DNA of 46,606 bases from Candidatus Woesearchaeota archaeon (lineage in GTDB: Archaea > Nanobdellota > Nanobdellia > Woesearchaeales > JAGVYF01), in NCBI GenBank assembly GCA_018303425.1, contig JAGVYF010000034.1, forward strand, positions 1 through 46,606, given 5' to 3'. Positions 7,760-15,823 of this stretch are shown here, piece after piece. Position 1 is the first letter of the stretch; each line of letters begins with the position of its first letter. A model generated the notes under the pieces. That model did not search any database. It had not been told where the DNA came from and saw only the letters and a program-made list of their open reading frames with translations. The position numbers and the translations under genes were made by a program.

Positions 7760-8202
7760 TATATGGCGTAATTGCCTTTCTTGTAATTGGGGGAATTTAC
7801 ACTTTTTGGGAAAATGATACGAACGTTAATGACGCAAATGCTAAAGTTGCGCCAAATATAAAAAATAACGATTTAAATGGTTATTCGGGTTTTGCGCCAG
7901 TTTTAACTGGAACAACTGGTGAGGGAGATGTAGAGATTAGTTTAACGCCGGTTGTTGATGGCAGCGTAATCAAGATTCAAATTGCTGCCAATACCCACTC
8001 TGTAGACTTAAGCCAGTTTGATTTAATGAAAATAATTAAATTAGTCTATGAAAATAAAAAAATATCTCCTGTATCTGCGCCAAAATTAAGCGGACATCAT
8101 GCAAATGGCGAACTTGTTTTTAATCTTGAAAAAGAAATAAATAGTTTCGCTGTAACAATCGAAGGCATTCCAAAAATTAATGAGAGGTTATTCAAATGGT
8201 AA
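7750..8202 (+). CDS. Continuation of the 7391 protein: membrane helix and external THSVDLS domain
   Basis: The frame reads [20 protein letters not shown] (a membrane helix), then a low-complexity linker and a domain of about 100 residues with [29 protein letters not shown] and a C-terminal FKW. Similar THSVDL...HH domains occur in short exported proteins next to metal transporters (recalled, not searched). The frame is open back to about 7663 but contains no ATG, GTG or TTG before its coding part, so it must be entered from the preceding frame. Its stop overlaps the copA start (ATGGTAA at 8196-8202), giving translational coupling to CopA. Confidence 0.6.
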   Translation, partial: DWIVYGVIAFLVIGGIYTFWENDTNVNDANAKVAPNIKNNDLNGYSGFAPVLTGTTGEGDVEISLTPVVDGSVIKIQIAANTHSVDLSQFDLMKIIKLVYENKKISPVSAPKLSGHHANGELVFNLEKEINSFAVTIEGIPKINERLFKW

Positions 8203-10826
8203 AAGATCCTATATGCGGGATGAGTGTAGATGTTAAAAAAGCAAAAATTAAAGGATTAATTAGCAGGAAAAAAGATAAAACTTATTATTTCTGTTCAAAA
8301 AACTGTAAAGATGAATTTGAAGGAAAAAATGCAGTAACAAAAAATGAAGTAAAAACATCTAAATTAGGCAAAGAAAAGATTTCTATCAAAATAACTGGAA
8401 TGAGCTGCGTATCATGCGCAGGAACCATTGAAAGCTCTTTAAAAAAAGTTAACGGTGTAAACAGGGCTGAAATAAACTTCGCAGCTGAAAAAGCATATAT
8501 TGAATACAACCCCGAAACCACAAATAGAACTGAACTTGAAGATGCAATTATAAATGCAGGTTATAACATTATCAAAGAGAATGGAAAAAGCAACATATTA
8601 AAGTTAAAAATAATTGGTATGGATAATCCTCATTGTGTAAACATTGTAAAAAAAGCATTAGATAAACTTAACGGGATAACATCTAAAGAATTATTGGTTA
8701 CGCAAAAAGCCGTTATTGAATACGAACCTTCAATAATAACTGTAGAAGAGATAAAAGAACAGATTACAAATGTAGGTTATAAACCTATTGATGAAAAAGC
8801 CGATTTTAAAGATGCAGAGAAAGAAGCCCGGGAAAAAGAGATTAATTCATTAAGAATACGCGTAACTATATCTGTTGTTTTGGGTTTGCCATTGCTATAT
8901 TTTGCAATGGGCCATATTATAAGGTTGCCAATGCCTGGCTGGAACATTTTAACTTCCGCATCAATACAATTTATATTCGCATCAATAATAATGATTGCAG
9001 GTTCACAGTTTTTTACCAGAGGATTCACAGCAGTAATAAAAGCCAAGACAGCGAATATGGACACATTGGTAGCAATTGGCACAGGAAGCGCATATGCATA
9101 TAGTATATTTGCGCTATTGAACATTTATTTTGGCTCAACAAGTTTCGGAGCAAAAGACATTTATTTCGAAGTTGCAGGCTTGTTAATCGCGTTTATTTTA
9201 GTGGGAAGATACCTTGAAGCAATTGCAAAAGGCAAAACAAGCGCAGCAATTAAAAAACTGATCGGATTGCAGGCAAGAATTGCCGTCGTAATAAGAGCAG
9301 GTAAAGAGATTAAAATTCCAATTGAAGAAGTTAAAGTCGGAGATATTGTTCTTGTTAAACCCGGACAAAAAATTCCAGTCGATGGAATAGTTGTAAGCGG
9401 GTATTCATCAGTTGATGAAAGCATGATTTCAGGTGAATCAATCCCCGTTGAAAAAACAACTGGAAATAAAGTGATTGGAGCAACAATTAACAAGACTGGA
9501 AGTTTTAGATTCAGGGCAGAAAAAGTAGGAAAAGATACTGCGCTTGCGCAAATAATCAAACTCGTTGAAGAAGCCCAGGGAAGCAAAGCGCCGATACAAA
9601 AACTTGCGGATACAATCTCTGCTTATTTTGTACCAGCAGTAGTAACACTTGCAATCATTTCCTCGATTACATGGTATTTATTAGGGTTTGGTTTTACTTT
9701 TGCATTGACAATATTTGTCGCTGTTCTAATAATTGCATGCCCTTGCGCGCTGGGTTTGGCGACACCCACTGCTATCATGGTTGGTACAGGAAAAGGAGCT
9801 GAACACGGAATATTATACAAAAATGCTGAAGCCTTGCAGATTACCCATAAATTAGATACGATTGTATTTGATAAAACTGGCACTTTGACAAAAGGAAAAC
9901 CGGAAGTCACTGATGTTTATTCTTTAGAAAAAGGTCAAGAAGATAGTATATTAAAATATGCCGCAATTGCTGAAAAAAATTCTGAACATCCGCTGGGAGA
10001 AGCAATTGTGAATGGCGCAATGAAAAGAAAGTTAAAGATTGGCGATGCTAACAAATTTAAGTCTTACACTGGCAAAGGCATCAGTGCGGAATTCGGGGGC
10101 AAAAAAATATTATTAGGCAATAGATACTTGTTCAAAGACAATAAAATTAATATTAATAATGTAGAAGAAAAATTGCAGACATATGAACTCCAAGGAAAAA
10201 CTGCAATGATAATTTCACTTGACAATAAAATTGCCGGAATTGTCGCTGTCGCTGATACTGTCAAAGAATATTCCAAAGAAGCGGTAAAAGAACTGCACAA
10301 TTTGGGAATTAAAGTTGTAATGATGACTGGCGATAATAAAAGAACTGGTGAAGCAATTGCTAAACAACTGGGTATTGATATAGTTTTGGCAGAAGTGTTA
10401 CCAGAGGATAAAGCCAATGAAATCAAAAAATTGCAGGCAAAAAATAACAAAGTTGCAATGGTTGGTGACGGAATTAATGATGCTCCGGCATTAACACAGG
10501 CTAATATAGGTATTGCAATTGGTTCTGGCACAGATGTTGCAATTGAATCAGGAGATATTGTTCTTATCAAAGAGGATCTTCGGGATGTTGTAACTGCAAT
10601 GGATCTCAGCAGATATACTATGAAAAAGATTAAACAAAATTTATTTTGGGCATTTTTTTATAATGTGGCGGGAATCCCATTGGCGGCGGGCGTGTTTTAT
10701 CCGTGGACTGGGTGGCTGTTAAGCCCTATAATCGCAGGTGCAGCAATGGCATTTTCATCTGTATCAGTGTTAAGCAATTCATTATTAATGAGAAGTTATC
10801 AAACAAAAATTAAAACTAAAAGGTGA
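8196..10826 (+). CDS. copA: Copper-translocating P1B-type ATPase
   Basis: An 876-residue heavy-metal pump. In order: a TRASH/YHS-like Cys module (Cys7, Cys33, Cys37), a metal-binding HMA domain with CVSC (71-74), a second degenerate HMA domain (GMDNPHC, about 141-147) that has lost one Cys, then the membrane and catalytic core. The core has Cys515-Pro-Cys517 in the transport helix, the phosphorylated Asp559 in DKTGT, SEHPLG (about 595) and [10 protein letters not shown]. The CPC motif with the following helices fits Cu(I) export (P1B-1). It overlaps the preceding frame by seven bases and lies downstream of arsR, so metal-induced expression is likely. The frame is intact. Confidence 0.95.
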   Translation: MVKDPICGMSVDVKKAKIKGLISRKKDKTYYFCSKNCKDEFEGKNAVTKNEVKTSKLGKEKISIKITGMSCVSCAGTIESSLKKVNGVNRAEINFAAEKAYIEYNPETTNRTELEDAIINAGYNIIKENGKSNILKLKIIGMDNPHCVNIVKKALDKLNGITSKELLVTQKAVIEYEPSIITVEEIKEQITNVGYKPIDEKADFKDAEKEAREKEINSLRIRVTISVVLGLPLLYFAMGHIIRLPMPGWNILTSASIQFIFASIIMIAGSQFFTRGFTAVIKAKTANMDTLVAIGTGSAYAYSIFALLNIYFGSTSFGAKDIYFEVAGLLIAFILVGRYLEAIAKGKTSAAIKKLIGLQARIAVVIRAGKEIKIPIEEVKVGDIVLVKPGQKIPVDGIVVSGYSSVDESMISGESIPVEKTTGNKVIGATINKTGSFRFRAEKVGKDTALAQIIKLVEEAQGSKAPIQKLADTISAYFVPAVVTLAIISSITWYLLGFGFTFALTIFVAVLIIACPCALGLATPTAIMVGTGKGAEHGILYKNAEALQITHKLDTIVFDKTGTLTKGKPEVTDVYSLEKGQEDSILKYAAIAEKNSEHPLGEAIVNGAMKRKLKIGDANKFKSYTGKGISAEFGGKKILLGNRYLFKDNKININNVEEKLQTYELQGKTAMIISLDNKIAGIVAVADTVKEYSKEAVKELHNLGIKVVMMTGDNKRTGEAIAKQLGIDIVLAEVLPEDKANEIKKLQAKNNKVAMVGDGINDAPALTQANIGIAIGSGTDVAIESGDIVLIKEDLRDVVTAMDLSRYTMKKIKQNLFWAFFYNVAGIPLAAGVFYPWTGWLLSPIIAGAAMAFSSVSVLSNSLLMRSYQTKIKTKR

Positions 10827-10833
10827 ACGAAAA

Positions 10834-10926
10834 ATGGTATTTGATTTTTTAAGAAAAAAATCTTCAAAATCTGAAGAAAAAAATAAAAACGATAAAAAAA
10901 AGGGCGGCTGTTGCGGCGGTCACTAA
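10834..10926 (+). CDS. 30-residue protein with C-terminal GGCCGGH metal motif
   Basis: The frame starts at an ATG with AGGTGAA about seven bases upstream and encodes a Lys-rich peptide ending GGCCGGH. The start lies seven bases after the copA stop. The amphipathic MVFDFLRKK start and the Cys-Cys-Gly-Gly-His tail suggest a tiny soft-metal binder, perhaps a copper buffer or chaperone for CopA (inference). No known family is recognised. Confidence 0.6.
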   Translation: MVFDFLRKKSSKSEEKNKNDKKKGGCCGGH

Positions 10927-10958
10927 GATGAACAGGATAAAATATGGAGGTAACACTA

Positions 10959-11171
10959 ATGAGTTTGCTGCAAAAAATTAAAGAAAATCATTGGCTTTTA
11001 ATGACGCTTACCTGTATTTTGCCGTTTCTTATTTTAGCGATATTAATTTATGTATTTGATATCCGTTCAAGTTGGCTTGTATGGACAGCATTAGCAATCT
11101 GCATTGGCAGCCATTTATGGATGATGGGTTCAATGCATAATCATGATTCAAAAGGAGGTAAGTGTCATTGA
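10959..11171 (+). CDS. Small two-helix membrane protein with His/Cys tail (DUF2933-like)
   Basis: Seventy residues with two membrane helices (about 13-32 and 38-54) and the tail HNHDSKGGKCH. GGAGGT at 10946-10951 is an ideal ribosome binding site for ATG 10959, which rules out the in-frame ATG at 10944. The shape and tail recall DUF2933 proteins found beside copper ATPases. This is a resemblance, not a firm match. Its stop overlaps the next start. Confidence 0.65.
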   Translation: MSLLQKIKENHWLLMTLTCILPFLILAILIYVFDIRSSWLVWTALAICIGSHLWMMGSMHNHDSKGGKCH

Positions 11172-11263
11172 ATGACAAAAATAAAAAAATACTAACTGCC
11201 ATTACATTTATACTTGCAACCGGCCTTATGTTCCTGGTTATGCATCCGGAATGGTTTAGGTAA
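11168..11263 (+). CDS. 31-residue single-helix membrane peptide
   Basis: TTG at 11168 overlaps the previous stop (TTGA), and AAGGAGGT lies about eight bases upstream inside the end of the preceding gene, the same coupled layout as its neighbours. The product has a short basic start, one membrane helix and the tail MHPEWFR. Its function is unknown. The strong ribosome binding site and coupling are the evidence that it is real. Confidence 0.5.
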   Translation: MNDKNKKILTAITFILATGLMFLVMHPEWFR

Positions 11264-11289
11264 TTATAAAATAAAAAGAGGTAAAAATA

Positions 11290-11490
11290 ATGAAATCAAA
11301 TTTAGGTAAATTAGACCGAATCTTACGATTTGCACTGGCATTTTGGTGGCTTGGCCCTTGGGCTCCGCAATACAGCGTTGTTTTTGTGAATTGGCTTATA
11401 GCGATAGTAGGATGGATTGCTTTAATAGAAAGTTTCACTGCATGGTGCGGACTGCATAGTTTGTTCAGCATAAACAATAAAAACCACTAA
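11290..11490 (+). CDS. DUF2892 family small membrane protein
   Basis: Sixty-six residues beginning MKSNLGKLDRILRFALAF, the signature opening of DUF2892 (usually NxGxxDRxxR), followed by two membrane helices and a Cys in AWCGLHSLFSI where the family has CPLY. DUF2892 units are common beside rhodanese, CopA and other sulfur or metal genes. GAGGTAA precedes the ATG at good spacing. Confidence 0.8.
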   Translation: MKSNLGKLDRILRFALAFWWLGPWAPQYSVVFVNWLIAIVGWIALIESFTAWCGLHSLFSINNKNH

Positions 11491-11551
11491 AATTAAAAAA
11501 TAATTGGGAAACAATAAAGGTAATTGTTTAGCAAAATAAAGCTTTAACATA

Positions 11552-11651
11552 AAAGTTAGCGTCTCTTCCGTGAAGCATTATTATTCTGAACATGTAGTAA
11601 CCTCTGGTTACCTTATATTCATAATTTAATATGCGAACTGACGCTAACTTT
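11552..11651 (+). repeat. Structured inverted-repeat element, copy 1
   Basis: A perfect 12-bp inverted repeat, AAAGTTAGCGTC (11552-11563) and GACGCTAACTTT (11640-11651), closes a 100-base unit. Inside are CTTC-CGT-GAAG and the hairpin GTAACC-TCT-GGTTAC (11597-11611). The unit at 11869-11980 has the same internal plan (TCCGTGAAG, then a GTAA...TTAC hairpin) on the opposite strand. Together they bracket the small gene at 11700-11861. Confidence 0.55.
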
Positions 11652-11699
11652 GTTCAATTGCTTCAGAAAGCTAAAGTATTACCAATAAAGATTGTAAAA

Positions 11700-11861
11700 A
11701 TGGTCAAAAAAAATAAGAAAGAAAAGAAAATACTTTTCCAATGTGAAGAATGTAAATTATTTTACGAAAATAAAAAATTGGCTGAAAAATGCGATGCTTA
11801 TTGCAAAGAACATCATGCCTGCAATATTGAACTAATCGCTAATTCAGTACGTGGTGAATAA
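11700..11861 (+). CDS. Small Cys/His-rich zinc-knuckle-like protein
   Basis: A 53-residue basic protein with FQCEECKLFYENKKLAEKC followed by YCKEHHACN: two Cys pairs and a His pair that look like a small zinc or soft-metal site. Similar short archaeal proteins tend to lie beside CopA-type genes (recalled, not searched). An earlier in-frame ATG at 11631 falls inside the inverted-repeat element, so 11700 is preferred although its ribosome binding site is weak. The gene is bracketed by two inverted structured elements. Confidence 0.6.
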   Translation: MVKKNKKEKKILFQCEECKLFYENKKLAEKCDAYCKEHHACNIELIANSVRGE

Positions 11862-11868
11862 ATTGACG

Positions 11869-11980
11869 TATGTGCATAGCTTTTGTCAGTTATGTTGTGT
11901 ATCTAACACTATATAGTAAGCCAAGCTTACATATATTGTAAAATAAACAACTTCACGGATAGGCATTAGCTATGCACGTA
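11869..11980 (-). repeat. Structured inverted-repeat element, copy 2
   Basis: The ends GTGCATAGCT (11872-11881) and AGCTATGCAC (11968-11977) are perfect inverted repeats, extended by near matches. Read on the minus strand it has TCCGTGAAG shortly after the stem and the central hairpin GTAAGC-TTG-GCTTAC, the same order as at 11552-11651 although the stems differ in sequence. This suggests a conserved structure rather than a simple copy. Confidence 0.5.
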
Positions 11981-11995
11981 TAAAATGGCAAAAGA

Positions 11996-12024
11996 TTTAA
12001 ATATTGAATTATCAAATGATAATT
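11996..12024 (+). promoter_or_regulatory. TATA box with 8-2-8 perfect palindrome
   Basis: TTTAAATA (11996-12003) is followed by AATTATCA-AA-TGATAATT (12007-12024), a perfect 18-base palindrome placed exactly where the ArsR operators sit relative to their TATA boxes. The sequence differs from the ArsR sites, so another regulator is likely. Transcription would start near 12026, leaving a leader of about 85 bases before ATG 12113. Confidence 0.5.
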
Positions 12025-12112
12025 GATAAATTAAGAATTGTTTTGATTTTTAAAAAAAAGATAATACAAAATGTGGCTATTATTAGAGTCATTTAAAAGG
12101 AGGAAATATAAA

Positions 12113-12346
12113 ATGAAAAAATTAAGTTATTTATTAAGCGGAGCATTAGCAGTACCATCAGTCATGGCTGATTTCAGTTCTGGTTGTTCAATGATGGGCT
12201 TTAACGGAAATTACGGAATGATGGGTAATTTTGGAATGGGTTTATACGGTTTGGTATGGGTTGGGCTAGTAGCATTTGTATTTGCATTAGTATTTTGGTC
12301 AACTTATAAATGGCTGATGGGCAATAAAAAAAATAGGAGAAAATAA
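12113..12346 (+). CDS. Small exported Met/Gly-rich membrane protein
   Basis: A 77-residue protein with a signal-like start (MKKLSYLLSGALAVPSVMA), a Met/Gly/Asn-rich segment (CSMMGFNGNYGMMGNFGMG) and one membrane helix (about 48-67) before a basic tail. Clustered Met plus Cys residues outside the membrane are typical of copper-binding segments (general knowledge), and the location fits. AAAGGAGG (12097-12104) is an excellent ribosome binding site for ATG 12113, which rules out the earlier in-frame ATG at 12071. Confidence 0.65.
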   Translation: MKKLSYLLSGALAVPSVMADFSSGCSMMGFNGNYGMMGNFGMGLYGLVWVGLVAFVFALVFWSTYKWLMGNKKNRRK

Positions 12347-12361
12347 AGATAGATTTATCAC

Positions 12362-12383
12362 GCCCATACTTAAAGTGATGGGC
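12362..12383 (+). terminator. Hairpin between the Met-rich gene and dsrE
   Basis: GCCCAT (12362-12367) pairs with ATGGGC (12378-12383) across a 10-base loop and is followed by a short T-rich stretch (CTATTTTGA). It could end the upstream message or be a leader structure for the gene at 12407. Confidence 0.3.
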
Positions 12384-12406
12384 TACTATTTTGATTCATA
12401 ACTACA

Positions 12407-12730
12407 ATGAAACTGGGAATAATAATAAATACAAAAGATCCAGAAAAAGTTTGGAATGCATTAAGATTGGGAAATGCAGCTTTAAAAAACAATAATACCA
12501 CTAACATTTTTTTTTTAGGAGAAGGCGTAGAAGCTGAAGACTGCAAAAGCAAAAAATTTAATGTAAAAGAACAGATTAAGATTTTTGTTGAGAATAGAGG
12601 GTTGATTAAGTCATGTGGAACTTGCCTGGTCTCAAGAAAAAAAAAGGCATCCAAAGTATGTCCTTCTTCAAATTTGGGGGAATTGCTGGCATTGATTGAA
12701 AAAAGTGATAAAATGTTAACTTTTGGATAA
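12407..12730 (+). CDS. DsrE/DsrF-like sulfur-relay protein
   Basis: A 107-residue protein with the DsrE fold signature: MKLGIIINTKDPEKVWNALRLGNAAL, then NIFFLGEGVEAED, and Cys residues in LIKSCGTCL (about 68-74) and VCPSS near the C-terminus. DsrE proteins carry persulfide sulfur on a conserved Cys or bind small thiols. With DoxX, VKOR and CcdA following, it points to sulfur or thiol metabolism. No strong ribosome binding site is visible. The next gene starts 17 bases after its stop. Confidence 0.7.
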   Translation: MKLGIIINTKDPEKVWNALRLGNAALKNNNTTNIFFLGEGVEAEDCKSKKFNVKEQIKIFVENRGLIKSCGTCLVSRKKKASKVCPSSNLGELLALIEKSDKMLTFG

Positions 12731-12747
12731 ACAAGGAGGAGAGAAAT

Positions 12748-12900
12748 ATGGATTATTTTGCAATAATAGGTTATGGTATAATTTTCTTTACACATGTGTA
12801 TATGTTAGTAATCGGATTACCTGAATCACAAATAATGGGTCACGCAGTACTGAATTTAGGAGCCGGCGGAATATTACTTTATAATCAATTTTGGAGGTAG
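12748..12900 (+). CDS. 50-residue membrane protein
   Basis: ATG 12748 follows AAGGAGGA at good spacing. The product has two hydrophobic stretches (about 3-24 and 31-46) and ends YNQFWR. Its last codons form the GGAGGT ribosome binding site of the next gene, so the two are translated together. No family is recognised. Confidence 0.55.
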   Translation: MDYFAIIGYGIIFFTHVYMLVIGLPESQIMGHAVLNLGAGGILLYNQFWR

Positions 12901-12905
12901 ATCAA

Positions 12906-13154
12906 ATGGCAAATAACGAATTAAATTCATTAGCGCTTGGTTATGCAGGAGCAACACTTTCAGCAGTTTGTATGTTATTAGTAGGCATTGGCTGGAATTT
13001 GGGCATCTATGTTGGAGCAGCAGAAGCAATGGCTAAGTGGCATATGTTTTTTAATGCAAGTGTTACCGGAGTTTTAGCTGGGATGGCAGAAGCAACGGTT
13101 TGGGGCTTTGTTAGCGCATACGTTTTTGGTTGGTTATACAATAGATTCGTATAA
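12906..13154 (+). CDS. DUF5676-like small membrane protein
   Basis: Eighty-two residues with two membrane helices and the ending ATVWGFVSAYVFGWLYNRFV, which resembles the WGF...GWLYN ending of DUF5676 proteins, usually found near CopA-type genes. The start is ATG 12906, six residues or fewer from the overlapping upstream stop, with GGAGGT at 12893-12898; the in-frame TTG at 12891 is not needed. Confidence 0.6.
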   Translation: MANNELNSLALGYAGATLSAVCMLLVGIGWNLGIYVGAAEAMAKWHMFFNASVTGVLAGMAEATVWGFVSAYVFGWLYNRFV

Positions 13155-13528
13155 TCTTTTTTTGTTTTTAAATAGATACTCATTTCGTAATACTTTAACT
13201 TTTTGAAACAAATTTCCTAATCCGCCATTTAGAAACCCCCAAAATAGAGCAACCAGAGGTTGCTGTGCTGACAAATGCACTATACTCAAAGCATTAAATG
13301 ATTGTACATTTGAATGCTTTTCGTAATAAGCAAGTGTGCTTGATATTTTGCATTTTGATAACTTTAATTGTTTGAAAGTATGTCATTCTTTACTTAATTT
13401 TAACAAGAATATTCTTGCTTTAGAGTATATTTAGAGCATACTAATTCGACAACGAATAACGAAGTGATAATTCTGGGTTAACCCCGGTTTAGATAAATAT
13501 ATAAATAATTATTACCCTGATTAATATA
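13155..13528. other. Gene-free stretch with several hairpins
   Basis: No convincing reading frame. It holds a perfect 7-bp hairpin AGCAACC-AGA-GGTTGCT (13248-13264), the inverted pair AAGCATT / AATGCTT (about 13290-13320), a small AAGCA-TGCTT hairpin, copy B of the dispersed element (about 13385-13475), the palindrome GGGTTAACCC (13475-13484) and a TATA-like AAATATATAAAT (about 13496-13507) that serves the gene at 13529. It may encode one or more small RNAs. Confidence 0.45.
13385..13475 (+). repeat. Dispersed structured element, copy B
   Basis: ACTTAATTT, a hairpin CAAGAATATTCTTG, then GCATACTAATTCGACAA and AACGAAGTGATAATT. The last 15 bases also occur in copy C (15785-15799), and the hairpin and ATACTAATT block occur in copies A, C and D. 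Confidence 0.5.
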
Positions 13529-13627
13529 ATGACAAGTCCTAAAACCAAAACAGTAAATAAATCTGTAAAAAAAACAGTTAAAAAAAAAGTTGCAAAAGAA
13601 AAAACGCACGTTTGCGAATTTTGCTAA
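13529..13627 (+). CDS. 32-residue Lys-rich peptide ending in CEFC
   Basis: ATG 13529 lies about 27 bases after a clear TATA box, so the message is probably leaderless. The product is Lys/Thr/Val-rich (KSVKKTVKKKVAKEK) and ends THVCEFC, a CxxC metal or redox motif. It lies 12 bases before doxX. It is short and of simple composition, so coding is likely but not certain. A nucleic-acid- or metal-binding role is guesswork. Confidence 0.45.
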   Translation: MTSPKTKTVNKSVKKTVKKKVAKEKTHVCEFC

Positions 13628-13639
13628 AGAGATATTAAT

Positions 13640-14125
13640 ATGAAAAAAGAACAAAACATATGGATATTATTACGATTCACAATGTCTTTTATTTTGTTAT
13701 GGGCATTTTTTGATAAATTGTTTGGGCTAGGTTTTTCAACTCAGCCAGGCAAAGCATGGATTGATGGGGTTTTACCAACAACTGGATTTTTACAGTGGGG
13801 TGTGCACGGGCCATTAGCATTTTTTTATAATAATATTTCTTCGAGTCAAATTGTTGCTGTATTATTTATGGCAGGTCTATTTTTAATAGGATTATCTTTA
13901 TTACTTGGAATTGGTGTAAAAATTGCTGGTTACTCCGGCGCATTATTAATGTTATTAATGTGGTCAGCTTTGTTACCACCTAAAAATAACCCCTTCATTG
14001 ATGAACATATTGTTTATGCATTAGTTTTTATTGGTTTAACATTTGTTAAACCAGGACATTGCTGCGGGTTGGGTAAATGGTGGTCAAAAACAAAATTAGT
14101 TAAAAAGTATACATTTTTAGAATGA
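13640..14125 (+). CDS. DoxX/DoxD-family membrane protein
   Basis: A 161-residue four-helix membrane protein of the DoxX/DoxD type (LLRFTMSFILLWAFFDKLFGLGFSTQP at the start, FYNNISSSQIVAVLFMAGLFLIGLSLLLGIGVKIAGYSG in the middle). DoxD is the small subunit of thiosulfate:quinone oxidoreductase; relatives link thiol stress to membrane redox. GHCCGLGKW near the C-terminus adds a Cys pair. Its end overlaps the next ATG (ATGA), so it is coupled to the VKOR gene. Confidence 0.8.
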   Translation: MKKEQNIWILLRFTMSFILLWAFFDKLFGLGFSTQPGKAWIDGVLPTTGFLQWGVHGPLAFFYNNISSSQIVAVLFMAGLFLIGLSLLLGIGVKIAGYSGALLMLLMWSALLPPKNNPFIDEHIVYALVFIGLTFVKPGHCCGLGKWWSKTKLVKKYTFLE

Positions 14126-14961
14126 AGGAAAAAACTAGAACAAATTTGTATAAGTGGCTTATCGGGTTAAGTTTAATAGGTTTAATTATATCAATCTATT
14201 TAGTTTTTGGCCATTTTGCAGATGTTACTGAAGGATCAATTTGCGATATAAGTGCAACTATATCATGTTCTGAAGTAAACACCAGCCAATATTCTGAAAT
14301 GTTTAATGTGCCGGTTGCAATCTTCGGGGTTATCTGGTTTATTGTTTTAATTTTAATGTCGTGGCGAGCTTTAAATAAAGAAGGGGTGCTGCACATAGGA
14401 ATTTTACTTTGGAATATTGTAGGCTTAGGGTCTGTATTTTATTTAATATGGGCCGAATTTATACTTGGCGCAATTTGTCCGTTTTGTACTGTCGTGCATA
14501 TTATAATTGTTACTAATCTGATTATTTCAATAATCTTGTTTAAAACCGGTAAAAAATTAAGCCTTGATGAATTTCAAAAATCCGCAAAATCATGGATAGT
14601 TTTAATTATTATATTAAACTTAATTCCTTTAATCTATTTTAATTTACCTGAAAAAGAACAGATAAACTATGACAATCTTACAAAATGCGTGACTGTAAAC
14701 GGGGTTAGTATGTATAGCTCTTTTACTTGCGCAGTATGTAAAAAACAAAGAGAATATTTAGGGAATTCTTTTCAATATATCAATGAAATTGAGTGCCACC
14801 CGAGAGGTGAAAATCCGCAAACAGCTTTATGTCTTGAAAAAAGCATAACTGGAACACCAACATGGATACTTGAAAAAAATAATGTAGAAACTAAACGATT
14901 TGTTGGATTTATGACCGCAAAATCATTAGCAGAATTTGCAGGATGTGAATATGATGGCTGA
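14122..14961 (+). CDS. VKOR-family disulfide generator fused to a thioredoxin-like domain
   Basis: A 279-residue protein. An N-terminal four- to five-helix VKOR domain has the loop Cys pair in SICDISATISCSEVN and the catalytic CPFC in the last helices. After a further helix (about 157-172) comes a thioredoxin-like domain with CAVC and the cis-Pro loop GTPTW. In bacteria and archaea such fusions reoxidise DsbA-type partners and pass electrons to quinone. The DsbA at 3122 is a natural partner. The gene overlaps doxX before it and ccdA after it. Confidence 0.9.
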   Translation: MKEKTRTNLYKWLIGLSLIGLIISIYLVFGHFADVTEGSICDISATISCSEVNTSQYSEMFNVPVAIFGVIWFIVLILMSWRALNKEGVLHIGILLWNIVGLGSVFYLIWAEFILGAICPFCTVVHIIIVTNLIISIILFKTGKKLSLDEFQKSAKSWIVLIIILNLIPLIYFNLPEKEQINYDNLTKCVTVNGVSMYSSFTCAVCKKQREYLGNSFQYINEIECHPRGENPQTALCLEKSITGTPTWILEKNNVETKRFVGFMTAKSLAEFAGCEYDG

Positions 14962-15658
14962 ACTTACACTTGGTTTGTTAGTGAGTGCAGCATTACTTGA
15001 TAGTATAAATCCATGTGTGTTCGGTGTACTTATTTTCTTACTTGCTTACATGACCAAAGTTTTTAAAAGTAAGGTTAAAATGTTAATTTCAGGTTTAATA
15101 TATACTGCTTCAGTTTACATTACTTATTTGCTAATAGGTTTAGGCATATTCACTATCACATATACTTCAGGGTTATCCAAACCATTTTATTGGTTCGCTG
15201 CTTTAATTGCAATTGGGGCAGGATTACTTGAAATTAAAGATTTTTTTTGGTATGGGCGCGGGTTTACTTTAGAAATGTTACCAGGCGGTTCTGAAAGATT
15301 AAAAAAATACCTTAATTTTATGAAAAACTTAGAAAAAAATTATCCTAAATTAAGCATGGCATCTTCCGCATTATTAGGGATATTTGTAGTATTTGTTGAG
15401 TTACCCTGTACAGGCGCACCTTATCTTGCAGTTATTGGTTTACTAAGCGCAGGTAATTATACCGACGGAATTCCTTTAATGTTATTATATAACCTAATAT
15501 TCATTTTACCATTGTTTGTAATCATTGGTCTAGTGTACTGGGGCAAAAGTTCTAAAGCAATGGAAAAATGGAGAAAAAAGCACAGGGGTTTGATGAGATT
15601 AGTTATAGGGCTATTTTTAATGGCACTCGGTACTTATATGATTTGGAATATTATATAA
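14951..15658 (+). CDS. ccdA: CcdA/DsbD-type transmembrane thiol transporter
   Basis: About 235 residues with six or more membrane helices and the two family Cys motifs, DSINPCVFGVLIF in the first helix and ELPCTGAPYLAVIG in the fourth. CcdA moves reducing equivalents from cytoplasmic thioredoxin to outside thiol proteins, complementing the oxidising VKOR encoded just upstream. ATG 14951 (or 14954) overlaps the end of the VKOR gene; the in-frame start at 14936 would add residues of no value. Confidence 0.88.
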   Translation: MMAELTLGLLVSAALLDSINPCVFGVLIFLLAYMTKVFKSKVKMLISGLIYTASVYITYLLIGLGIFTITYTSGLSKPFYWFAALIAIGAGLLEIKDFFWYGRGFTLEMLPGGSERLKKYLNFMKNLEKNYPKLSMASSALLGIFVVFVELPCTGAPYLAVIGLLSAGNYTDGIPLMLLYNLIFILPLFVIIGLVYWGKSSKAMEKWRKKHRGLMRLVIGLFLMALGTYMIWNII

Positions 15659-15704
15659 CTAACTAAAAAGAGAGTTAATCCGGAAGGGTAATTGTCTGGA
15701 TATT

Positions 15705-15803
15705 AGTATATCATTTAACTTAGATTCTAGCAAGAAATTTCTTGCCTTTTTGGTGGATGATGTAAATACTAATTTGACAATAAAGAACGAAGTGATAATT
15801 TCG
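15705..15803 (+). repeat. Dispersed structured element, copy C
   Basis: Hairpin GCAAGAAATTTCTTGC (15729-15744), then AATACTAATTTGACAA and AACGAAGTGATAATTTCG. It shares the hairpin and ATACTAATT block with copies A, B and D, and AATTGTCTG upstream with copy D. It lies between the converging ccdA and purN genes. Confidence 0.5.
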
Positions 15804-15823
15804 AATGAACCTAAAAAGAATAA

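Noticed and set aside
9161-10570. Long open frames antisense to copA
   Set aside because: They follow the codon pattern of the real gene on the other strand, have no start signals and give no recognisable protein.
11631-11699. Earlier start for the small Cys-rich gene
   Set aside because: The stretch lies in the inverted-repeat element and its translation adds nothing like the conserved core.
11552-11980. Insertion sequence
   Set aside because: No transposase is present; the enclosed gene is a small Cys-rich protein, so only a non-autonomous or RNA element remains possible.
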